Assembly (NCBI GenBank): GCA_023014335.1
Contig: JAECYW010000020.1
Location: forward strand, 186,001-250,000
Direction: 5' to 3'
DNA: 64,000 bases
From: Galerina marginata
Taxonomy: Eukaryota > Basidiomycota > Agaricomycetes > Agaricales > Galerinaceae
Under the pieces are notes generated by a model. The model saw only the letters and a program-made list of their open reading frames with translations, was not told the origin of the DNA and did no database searches. The position numbers and the translations under genes are program-made. The number at the start of each line of letters is the position of its first letter. The stretch's first letter is position 1. This document shows, piece after piece, positions 55,563 through 64,000 of this stretch.

Positions 55563-55713
55563 TACCGTCGATTCTGGAAACTGATGGTGGCAGGAGGAAG
55601 TATAAAAGTGTGGGAAATCTGAGCGTCTGTGATTTGGCCACTATTGACCACTGTCCTTCTTTATACACTTCAGGCGCTATAGCTTCAAGAAATACCCGAA
55701 ACATAGCCTAATT
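55563..55713. promoter_or_regulatory. 151-bp bidirectional promoter region
   Basis: This is the only space between the divergent start codons of the kelch gene (55562, -) and the F-box-like gene (55714, +). It must carry elements for both. GAAGTATAAAAGTG (about 55598) contains a TATA-like word; no other element is certain. Confidence 0.5.
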
Positions 55714-57089
55714 ATGCAAAATGAAGTGACTCTGGAGGCCCATCTTCCTTTGGAACTCTTTGATCTAGTTATCAACGAACTAGACCCGGATGACGCAGAA
55801 GACCGTCTCGCACTTCTAAATTGCGCGCTTGTTTGCCGTTCATTCCATTATCACGCCTCCGGGCACCTCTTTTCTACGATAAGAATACCATCTGACGCAA
55901 ATCCTGTGGACCGCGTAGCGTTTGCAAAACGTATTCAAGAACTCTACCCTATCTTGGAACAAAACGAGACTCTAGGACAACGGATAAAAACCTTGATCAT
56001 CCAAACAGAGTTGCGAGGTTTCACTGTCAGTCCCAAAGATCGCGAATTGATCCAGCAAAGTCCATTCTTACCTCTTGTCTTGTCTAAACTTTCGTCGATT
56101 CGCAGTTTCACCTGGATCAACCGCAATGGTACCTTTCCTTGGCCATCGTTCGACGATTCCATCCTAGAAGGGTTCAGAAAATTGTTCAGTAATCCATCCT
56201 TGAAGTCGCTATCATTGGAAAGAATCGAAGACTTTCCAGTCGGCCTCATCATACGACCACCTAATCTAGAATGCCTTCGCCTCGTTCATGTCGATATCGA
56301 CGATGACGAAACGGACAACCAATTGATAAGCTCCCGAGGCAAATTGCACACGATGTCAAACCACGGCGCCCCCGACCTCTCTCATTACATTTTTGACTCA
56401 CCAGCCCCATCTTTTTTCTCGGGATTGCGGATTTTAGACGTTTGGATGCGGAATTATAATGAGGTCCGTGCTGCGTGGGCGGTAATGGTATCAGCCGCTC
56501 AGACCTTAGAGGTCCTTAATATCAACGACTTGTCCCACTTCCAATGTAAGAGCATTTCTTCCAAAAGCTAGCCATCTCGGTCTTCAAACCTGACAATCCT
56601 CCAGATCCGGCGCTGATTCCAGGTCCCGTTGACCTTGGTATTTTGAAACGCCTTCGCACAGTGAAGATCAGGTGCATGATTGCCTCAGGAGACAATGTCA
56701 TATTTCCGATGGGAATATGTGGCCTTCTTAGCCCTTCAACATCGCCTTGTACCATCAAGAACGTCGAAATCACGATAAATTGGATAGACTGTCGGATCGG
56801 CACCGAGGAGCATCGATTCCGTGACGAACCTGCTTGGCAGAGCCTGGATGAAGCCCTATCGCGTTCGACGTTGCCTCAGTTGCGAGGTGTAACCTTGAAT
56901 TTAAGACTTGGCTATAGGTGGTCTGAGGACACTTCACTCGTCCTCGACCCCCCAGGTCACATCAGATCGGTCACTCAGCACCTCCAGACGTTGGCGACGA
57001 GGCTCCTTCCCAGTCTTTCCAGAATGCCGACTGTCAAAACTAATATCAACATTCTTGTCTACAATAGTCGCTACGCTTCTATGAGCTAA
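55714..57089 (+). CDS. F-box-like/LRR-like protein
   Basis: Two exons: 55714-56545 and 56605-57089. The N-terminus LPLELFDLVINELD..LLNCALVCRSFHYHASGHLFSTI is the short F-box-like form common in Agaricomycetes. The rest is leucine-rich without clear repeats (LKSLSLERIEDFP, LRLVHVDID, LRILDVWMR, LEVLNINDL, LRGVTLNLRLGY). The likely role is a substrate adaptor of an SCF-type ubiquitin ligase; the target is unknown. The start is the first ATG after the divergent promoter. The intron has a GTAAGA donor and CCAG acceptor and keeps frame (FQYPALIPGP). Confidence 0.8.
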
Positions 57090-57217
57090 CAACGTAGCAC
57101 TAATCAATTGATTCGATTTTGGCGTATCGGCAGAAGTTTGAGCCTGATATTCGATAATATTACAAATTGGTTACAAGAGTTCCGAGGCAAGTGTTTAGGA
57201 ATCCCGTTCTTCTCGCA

Positions 57218-58386
57218 CTAAAATCTCCAACTCCGTCGAGGCGTAATATTCTTAGGAGCAGCGTTGGCATAAATACCGCCGGCGCGAGAAGGAATACCAG
57301 AAATTGACGAGCCTGTAGGACACGAGACTGATCTCGCTCTTGAACCAGCAACGTAGGACCTCGCCACAGGAGTACTAAGAGTCCTCTTCAGCTCGCTCGA
57401 GATCGTTGCTGAGGAAAAATTGCGTTTCATCCTCGACGCAGGCCGGGGATGACACGAGTGGCCTTTTAGAGGAGTAACGGGCGTCGAAAATTCCGGTTTC
57501 GCGACGGCTTCTTCTCGTCCGGCGAGTGGCAGGCTATCCAACTCGTACCAGGATTTGCACTCCGGAATGGATTGAGCGAGCGAAGTGTGGAGAGGGTCTT
57601 CAGTAAACGTGTAGACCATTTCTTGAAGGAAGGCGTCTGAAAGGCTTTCAGTCGAGTCGTTAGGCACTAGAGAATAGCCGGATTCAAAACCGTATGCGTC
57701 ATAACGGTCGGGTGCATTTTGCGCATGAGGAGAATCGGTGTAAGACGACGGTCGCGTCGAGAGCAGACCAAGGCCATCGAAAGGTCCGCTGCCGTCCTTG
57801 CGAGAAACGCCAGAGATACCAAGGCCTCGGACAGGAGCCGGCGACGAGGTTGAAGGCCCGTTCTGGGTCACGGAGCGGAAGCTCAAGAGCGCATCCAAGG
57901 AGGTGGACAAGTTAAATTCGTCATCATCTTCCGAAGTGTCGCTGACGAGCGAAAGGTTGAATGAGCTTGAGCGCGAGAATTTCGCAGATGCGAAGTTGGC
58001 AGGGAAGGCGAGATCCGATGCGTCTAGGCTCTTGAATTTTGGGAACGAGTTCGATGGGGTCAGCGCAGGGGTGTTAAATGGGACCAAAGTGGGGCTGCCA
58101 GTATTGAGTTGTTCAGGCCGGTGATCAGACGATGACACCTCGTCAATGGAAGTGGATTTGGGCAAGGATGTTCGTAATTCGCAAGGCTAGGATAGAGAAT
58201 TTATCAGAGGCATTCGACATTATCATAAACGCGGGATATAAATACCAGTGACGGCGGCTCCAAAGTAGACGCCAGAGGCTGGCCTGTCCGAACGGGTTCG
58301 CCTATGATTCGCTCCAGCTCGGTAAGGCTGACAGAAACGGGGTGCTGCTGCCGTTCTTCAGGCAGACATAGAGAGGCGTTGGACAT
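57218..58386 (-). CDS. Serine-rich protein of unknown function
   Basis: Two exons: 58386-58246 and 58186-57218, about 370 residues. The first exon has ELERIIGEPVRTGQPL. The second is Ser/Pro/Thr-rich with probable disorder (FSRSSSFNLSLVSDTSEDDDEFN, STRPSSYTDSPHA) and a basic C-terminus (AAPKNITPRRSWRF). I recognise no domain. An acidic DTSEDDDEF patch and many SP/TP sites suggest a phosphoregulated protein; this is inference only. The start ATG at 58386 gives MSNASLCLPEER; upstream frames lack a better start. Confidence 0.6.
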
Positions 58387-59198
58387 AAGGCCGAGCGACC
58401 GTGAGGAGAAGAGCAGCCGCGCTAATGATATGAGAATAGCGTTGAAGGTGTAAGGCATAAACCGTGATTGAATAGGATGTGGGCTATAGAGACAGTGTAA
58501 AATTTGAAGATAGGCGATAGGCTGTGCTTGTGCGGTGAGGGAACCAGTCTTGAGTTGCGACGGCGGTAAAACACGCGCCCATATATATGTTGCCAGTCGC
58601 GTGGCTGACTTCAAAAAATCTGCCTGTGAGGGTGACAATCATTGCATTTCGTCCGCCGCTGCCTCTACTCAAAAAAAGGAGCAACTGAACTTCCTACTTT
58701 CTGTTGAACACTTACAATAACAAGTCGTCGAAATTGCTTACAGGATCAGATTTTAGCTTTTAGCCTTGAGAACAAACAGTGATTCAGCCACCAGTGCTGA
58801 TTCTCACCCTGAACAAAAATGGATTTGATCCCGCTCGATCACGATCGACGGGATCGACGGTTCCTGATCGACCTAATGAGGTCATTTGGCGGGCCTAGCC
58901 GCGGTCGGTGCCATGCCAAATTGGGGTTACTATTGTGAGCAGCGGGTCTCAATTGTTTTCTCCCTTTTGTTTCCTGTTTAGGCCTTAGGCTCTGTTGCAT
59001 GCGGAGTTTTACCGGACAATCGATGTTGGGGCCAGTGGCCTGCGCATGCCGCATGGTCTCCTGAACCCTAGCACAAGTGAGCCACCAGGCAGGGCTGTGG
59101 CATATCTAATTATAAGCGCCCGCTTTTTAACAGCGACCCGTTCATGACTCTACTTCACACCACTATCTCCTCGACTTCCTTATTCCTGTAAAATTACG
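58387..59198. other. Intergenic between divergent genes
   Basis: No supported gene. A run of GATCGA words (GATCACGATCGACGGGATCGACGG, then GATCGAC) lies at 58837-58872. A TATAA-like word near 59110 precedes the next gene by about 90 bp. Confidence 0.4.
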
Positions 59199-60049
59199 AT
59201 GGGAAATATCCTTACGGTGTGTTGGCCTGCCTATCGGTTCTTCTTGAGCGGCTGGAGCCATATCTCATGCAATGGCTTTGGCAGACATTATCGTGCAACA
59301 TCGCAAGCGACTCGCGCTTCATCGGCGGTGGAATTGCTCTGCTAGATACGACCCTGACCTCGCTGACGGGTCGGATGAGCTATCTAAACCACAGTCTCTG
59401 GAGATTATGGACCTATTATGTCCGGAGAGTTTTCTCAATCGACCTCAGGCTCCTAGCCAGGATCCGCGATGCCATGCCACACTATCTGAGAAGACTGGGT
59501 AAACGGGCGTCAAGAGACACGACAATGACCCCGGAGATGGAGGAGAAATACTGGAAGAGAGCAGAAAGAGGACAACGAGAGCTGGAACGCTCGGATGCGC
59601 GCTACGTAGGCTCGAGTGGCATTCCCGTCTTGGACCCGGCGCCACAGCTGCCGCCGCTCGTCATGTACTACACCCCTGCTCTCCCCCCAACGAAGCAGGA
59701 ACGTCTCAAGAAATCGAAACCATATTACTTATCAGCCAGGAGTTATTGCAAATGGCATCGCATGGTCTTTCCTGGTTCTGTGAGTCCTGTTCCTTCAATC
59801 CATGTATCTCGTTTTCAAACTGTGATGTCCAATGCGTTTCAGGATCATCCAACAATTTCCCAGGCATCTAGGTTGCGGAAGATGCACGATCCAGAAGAGC
59901 TGCGAGAAATCCACCGCATATCGCGCATGATCCCAGACGATCAAGTTTTCCGGCCACGGAATGCTGAACCTATACCATGGTCGCCAAGGTATCAAAGAAA
60001 ATGGCTGAAGTGGCGTGTCAAGAGACGAGAAGTTTTAGAGACACTTTAA
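59199..60049 (+). CDS. Basic protein of unknown function
   Basis: The C-terminal two thirds are secure. EMEEKYWKRAERGQRELERS, VLDPAPQLPPLVMYYTPALPP and KPYYLSARSYCKWHRMVFPGS are followed by an intron at 59780-59842 (GTGAGT...TTTCAG, 63 nt, stop-free). Then come DHPTISQASRLRKMHDPEE and YQRKWLKWRVKRREVLETL. The 5' end is uncertain. ATG 59199 (MGNILT) joined to an acceptor at 59285 gives one frame, while another frame from 59272 (HRRWNCSARYDPDLADGSDE) looks equally protein-like. The high Arg/Lys content suggests a mitochondrial or ribosome-associated protein, perhaps LYR-like, but no named domain is recognised. Confidence 0.55.
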
Positions 60050-60193
60050 GAACTGGGGAATAATCGGTTCACAAGTTTCGTAGAGATAACGAACCACCAT
60101 CACGACCGGATTTCTATAAATCTACAATAGGCCGTTAACTAATCATCACATACAAGGAAGGATTAATTGAAATTACATACTTTTGATTCTACA

Positions 60194-62793
60194 TTACATT
60201 TGACCTCGTCGCATCAGGTTTCTCCTTACTCGTTTCTTATCAGCACCCAAAGCACCCTCCGCGCCTTTCCCCCATTGCAAGAAAGGCACGTTTTCGCGGT
60301 TGACACCAGCCACGTCGCCTATATCAGCGTCCTTTCCCTCAAAGTTCCTGAAGTCGAGCATTCCCCAGACAGGCAGCTCCATCTCCCCCTTGACCAGGAC
60401 CCGAGATCGAGCAAGAAGCGCTTGCGGTAGGGGTGTAAGAATTTGAAAATAAGTCTTGACTCGTGCCTTGGCACTGTCAGCAGAAATGGCTTCCTTTGAA
60501 GGCGGTGATACACCACGAATAAGCGCTATCCCAACGCAGTTCGACGACACAGGCGGTGGTGGTCCGTGATGTTGAGTATACGGAATTCCGGTCATGGCTA
60601 ACGAGCTGCCTTCCCCAGGGATGGACTCGATGTCTATCGTGCCAGGCTCGTAGCTGACAATTCCGACAATGGCACCGTTTAACACCCGGCCAATCTCCTC
60701 TTCCACGACATCTTCACTTCCTGCACCGGAGAGAATAACCTTGTCAAATGCAACGGAACAGTCGACTTGGTAAGGTGGTACGGCGCAAAGCGGTCTCGAG
60801 ATATCCCAAGACTTTGCAGTGATTTGTTCGAGATCACCAGGCACAGCATCGAAAGGAAACTGGGCATAGAAATAAGACAGGATAGAGAGTGTGCGGTGAT
60901 CTGCTGGCGTATATCCAGCTGCGGCAGATGAAGATGAAATGGGATCTAGAATGTGGCTGCTAGAGTTACTCCCATCCATCATCGATCGCTCCTGATACGC
61001 GCCGTATCCATTAGACTGATGCCCCATAGAAGGAGGTAGCCCTGACCCGGGGTAGTCCTCCCTTACGGGAGCCTGGATGTCGAATATATCGGTGGGCTCC
61101 AGCATGCTCTCAATCCTCTCTGTCAGGTCCGCACCTAGACCCTTGGACCAACCCATGGTGTTGACGACGAGGGGTATCATGTCCGATATTCTGAGGTTGC
61201 TGTCGTCTGGATCTATTGCTGGCGATTGAATGTCCAGACGATAAGTCTGAATTAAGGCGAGTATGGCATCTAGATAGTGAGCAGGCGAAGATCTAGGAGT
61301 GTTGGATCCAACAAAGTGGGCGTGGTGTGGAAGGGTCGGATGGGTGAACGGCGGGCCTGAAGAGACTTCAAAACTAGATGGAATTAAAGTTTTCAGAAGT
61401 GCGTACCAAATATGGGTTTGGTGATGACGTTCAATGAGACCATTCCGCCTGGTGTAAATTCTGATTGGCCAATGTCGCACTCCAGGAACGCAACACGCTG
61501 ATACCTCAAAGAACGAAGTTCGGGTAAAGGTCTAAGATACCGTATTATTTTCGATCTCCAGAAAGACTTACGATTCTAAAAGACGGTTTGTCAACGTCCG
61601 CGCCATTGTACTTTTTCCAGCGTTCTTTGGTCCCTTCACGATATATGTCCCACACGACATGCTATCGCTCTTGGAGAGAACACGGTCCAATGTGCTCGTC
61701 CATGACGAAGGTATCGAGTATGGACGACATTCTTTGGTCTGTCGACGGATCTAAGGCAATGTAATTTGATCGTTAAACTATAGTGCAAAGGGAAAAAGAA
61801 CAAGAGTTGTACCAAATAAAGCCCAGGAATGTCGAACGGAGTTTGGGTGCTACTCTTCTGCCATCTGGAGGGCTCAAAGACGCCTTCAAAGGTTCGACAT
61901 ATACGACCCAACCCCTCTACGTTTGTTCTTAGCTCTTGAAGTAAAATGACAGCCTGGGACTGTAGGATATTTCGAAGGCGCGAGGAAAGGTTTTCTATAC
62001 CCAGTGTGGAATCCTGGCCAGACCCAGTTCGGAGAACAGGTAGAGGTGCTGAACGTGGAGCATAGATGGAATAAGCGCTTGACAAGGATGAGAGGGTTGT
62101 GCCAAATATATTTATTGAGCCATGCAGAACTGTAAGAGTACAAGTTCCCAGGAAGCAGAGCACATCATCAGCAGTCAAAGCCACAAGCGTCGCTTTGGAG
62201 GATAATCCCAGTGAACGACATTCATCATCCGTCAAGACAAAAAGGTTATGGTCAAGTCTTGGCTCAAAGGTAGAGAGCAATTTTCCGTCCTCCGAATTCT
62301 TCTCTTGCCCTCTTAGATTGTTGGCCAAATGAGGGAAGAGCGAAGAGACATCCAGAGGAACTGCACCCTCCTCCTGCATGGAGTCTTCGTCAGACGAGCC
62401 CTCGACAGGCTGGCTAGGGGACCACGCCCTCTTCTTCTGAGCCGTTCTTTCAGGTAAAGATATTGGTCCCTTGTCAGAATCGTCCAAGATGCTCATGGCC
62501 GAGTCCGATTCCTCGTCCGAATCCGGATCCACTATGATCATGTCTTCCTGGTCCTTGAAAACATCCACCGGTGCATGACGGGGTCCATTCGACTTCTCAA
62601 ACGGCTTCAGCTTCCTCGACTTTTTCGTCTCAGAACGAGATTTCTGCGAAGATGGCTTGCGTTTCGGTGGGTCCTTCTTCGAAGATGGGGGTGGCACCGG
62701 AGGTTTCGAACTGGATGCAATTGGTGTAATTATCGGCTCAGGATCTTTTTGGGAGGCCAGAGCCGCCTTGCGCGCTGCTACAGCGCTTAACAT
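60194..62793 (-). CDS. GRC3: Polynucleotide 5'-hydroxyl-kinase GRC3/NOL9-like
   Basis: Four exons: 62793-61813, 61750-61572, 61504-61407 and 61356-60194. The N-terminus is lysine/serine-rich and disordered with a basic nuclear-signal-like stretch (KKSRKLKPF). A family-specific domain follows (LFVLTDDECRSLGL, FLGTCTLTVLHGSINIFG). The kinase has Walker A YIVKGPKNAGKST and the second motif AFLECDIGQSEFTPGG. The C-terminal part carries PLVVNTMGWSKGLGADL. GRC3 phosphorylates 5'-hydroxyl RNA ends in ITS2 pre-rRNA processing with LAS1. Exon 3 is 98 nt and begins inside the Ser-Tyr stretch after Walker A. The C-terminal half has a long Ser-rich insert around 60950-61050. All joins keep frame. Confidence 0.93.
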
Positions 62794-63399
62794 TCTCTAT
62801 AAGCTTCAGATAATATGGAGGAGGATGGGAGGAAACGCCTGAGCAACAGGAAAAAAATCAGGTCGGAGATCCAAACGAGTTATTGGGTCGGGCGGCTCGG
62901 GCCGGTCGCAACTGGCATGTTCGACCTGCCGATGGACTCAAGATGGACTCGAACTTGAAGGTCATTAAGGAGCTTTTCTTTACCTGCAAGGTGTCCCGAG
63001 ATGTTGACCGGTCAAGGTAAAGCTTCGTACATCTTGAAAATAATTTTCTTGCTTTCAAATTGGCAATAGTCAATAAATATGGCAACAGGGATGGACCAGC
63101 TTCGGTTTTCGGTTAACCACCGATGTTTGGCCAGTGCCGACAGGTCTGCCGAAAATATATATTATATATAAGAGAGGACGGGGTTTTGATGGCTGACTAA
63201 GTTTACGTAATAGCTGACAAATCAAACCGCCCTCTCTTTAGAGCTCCAACCGGGCCCGGCTTCACAGGAGTTCCCACATTCCGAGGTTTGTTGACGGCGC
63301 CACCTCGCGTCACTTTCTTCCTTCCAACCACCACCACCATTCCTCCCCTCCTTCGAGACACGTTCCCGTCCGTCCGCCGTCCCATCCGCCTCATCTGAC
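62794..63399. other. Intergenic upstream of the repeated modules
   Basis: It includes the GRC3 promoter on the minus strand. A TATATATTATATATAAGA stretch (63156-63173) could serve as a TATA element for a plus-strand gene beginning near 63400. CT-rich DNA follows at 63300-63380. Confidence 0.4.
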
Positions 63400-64000
63400 A
63401 TGGCCGATACGATACCCAGGACCGTTCCGAGTGCCCCTCCTCTCCAATGAGGGATGTGGGCCGGAAATGGGGGGGGGGAAATGAAGGGGGAATCACCAGG
63501 TAAGCCACGAAAACGACCGCCGCCGTCCAACTAACCCACCTCGCAGCCCCTTACAGCCCCTCGGCACTCCGCGTTGCCCACGTCATGACAAACACACCCA
63601 GGTGCGTCGAGAAAATAGCCCCCGCTGTGCAACTAACCGATACCGCCCCCATTGCAGTGTCGGCCAGCACCTCAGGACCCGCGTTCGCCGCCACGTCCCA
63701 GCAAGAACACGCGACGAGGGGTAAATATGCCCGGTACCCAGGTACGTCAAGAAAATAACCCCCCGCTGTGCGACTAACCAACACCATCCCCCATTGCAGC
63801 GCCGGCCAGCTCCTCAGGACCCACATTCGCTACCACGTCACCGCAAGAACACGTTACACCCGGTACCCCGTGCCCCTCCCCTCCAATGAGGGATGTCAGC
63901 TGAAAATGGGATCACCAAGTAAGTAACAAAACCAACCGCCGCCGTACAGCTGACCCATACCGCACCACCTTGCAGCGCCGTTCAGCGACTCTGGACCCCA
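63400..64000 (+). repeat. Tandem exon-intron-like modules, possible 5' end of a gene
   Basis: Four intron-like stretches have clean signals: 63500-63546, 63602-63657, 63742-63799 and 63919-63975. Each has GTRNG at the left, a CTAAC/CTGAC branch word 15-25 bases before a CAG end, and internal similarity (CCGC(C/T)GT.CA.CTAACC). The pieces between them share CAGC.CC..AG and CCTCAGGACCC..TTCGC.(A/G)CCACGTC. A word of about 27 bp around TCCAATGAGGGATGT recurs at 63430 and 63870. I could not fit one frame across all exons, so coding is unproven; the gene, if real, continues past the window. Confidence 0.45.

Overview
The window is nuclear DNA of a filamentous basidiomycete, most likely an Agaricomycete. 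The support is dense short GT-AG introns (about 45-75 nt), very small exons, and the gene set: NB-ARC and NACHT NLR-type proteins, DUF4246, an unspecific peroxygenase/chloroperoxidase, F-box/LRR-like proteins, GH92, and an RNase H1-N ('viroplasmin') family protein. No genus can be assigned from sequence alone.

Layout. 1-1613: 3' part of an NB-ARC/TPR gene. 1.6-14.9 kb: a decayed accessory block. It holds diverged duplications, a broken viroplasmin-domain gene, and a pseudogene of the chromatin AAA-ATPase Yta7/ATAD2. A 4.08-kb inverted-repeat element built from a 33-bp minisatellite splits the Yta7 pseudogene and carries nested MITE-like elements. A dead copy of the 5' end of RNA14 follows. 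14.9-18.9 kb: a NACHT-ankyrin NLR-like gene. 18.9-22.5 kb: no convincing gene. 22.5-25.5 kb: intact RNA14 (CstF-77). 26.4-28.1 kb: a conserved-looking protein of unknown function. 29.3-30.1, 40.2-41.3 and 46.9-48.0 kb: three dispersed paralogues of a small multi-spanning membrane protein family. 30.6-31.5 kb: short-type peroxygenase. 32.3-33.3 kb: eroded partial copy of the GH92 gene. 33.9-34.6 kb: MGMT. 35.3-36.1 kb: SUR7/PalI-like protein. 36.5-39.8 kb: intact 13-exon GH92. 41.4-43.0 kb: tRNA-tail repeats and an intron-containing tRNA-Gly(GCC). 43.7-45.7 kb: DNAJC3/P58-like ER co-chaperone. 48.3-50.3 kb: DUF4246. 50.5-52.2 kb: F-box gene with an in-frame TGA. 52.6-55.6 kb: KEL3/KLHDC4-type kelch protein. 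55.7-57.1 kb: second F-box-like gene. 57.2-58.4 kb: serine-rich protein. 59.2-60.0 kb: basic protein. 60.2-62.8 kb: GRC3 polynucleotide kinase. 63.4-64.0 kb: tandem exon-intron-like modules.

The housekeeping genes (RNA 3'-end processing, rRNA processing, ER folding, DNA repair) are intact and multi-exonic. Local segmental duplication followed by decay recurs: copies of RNA14, GH92, viroplasmin and Yta7 all keep intron remnants, so they arose by DNA-level copying and not by retroposition. All exon boundaries were read by eye from splice signals and reading-frame continuity; none was checked against transcripts.
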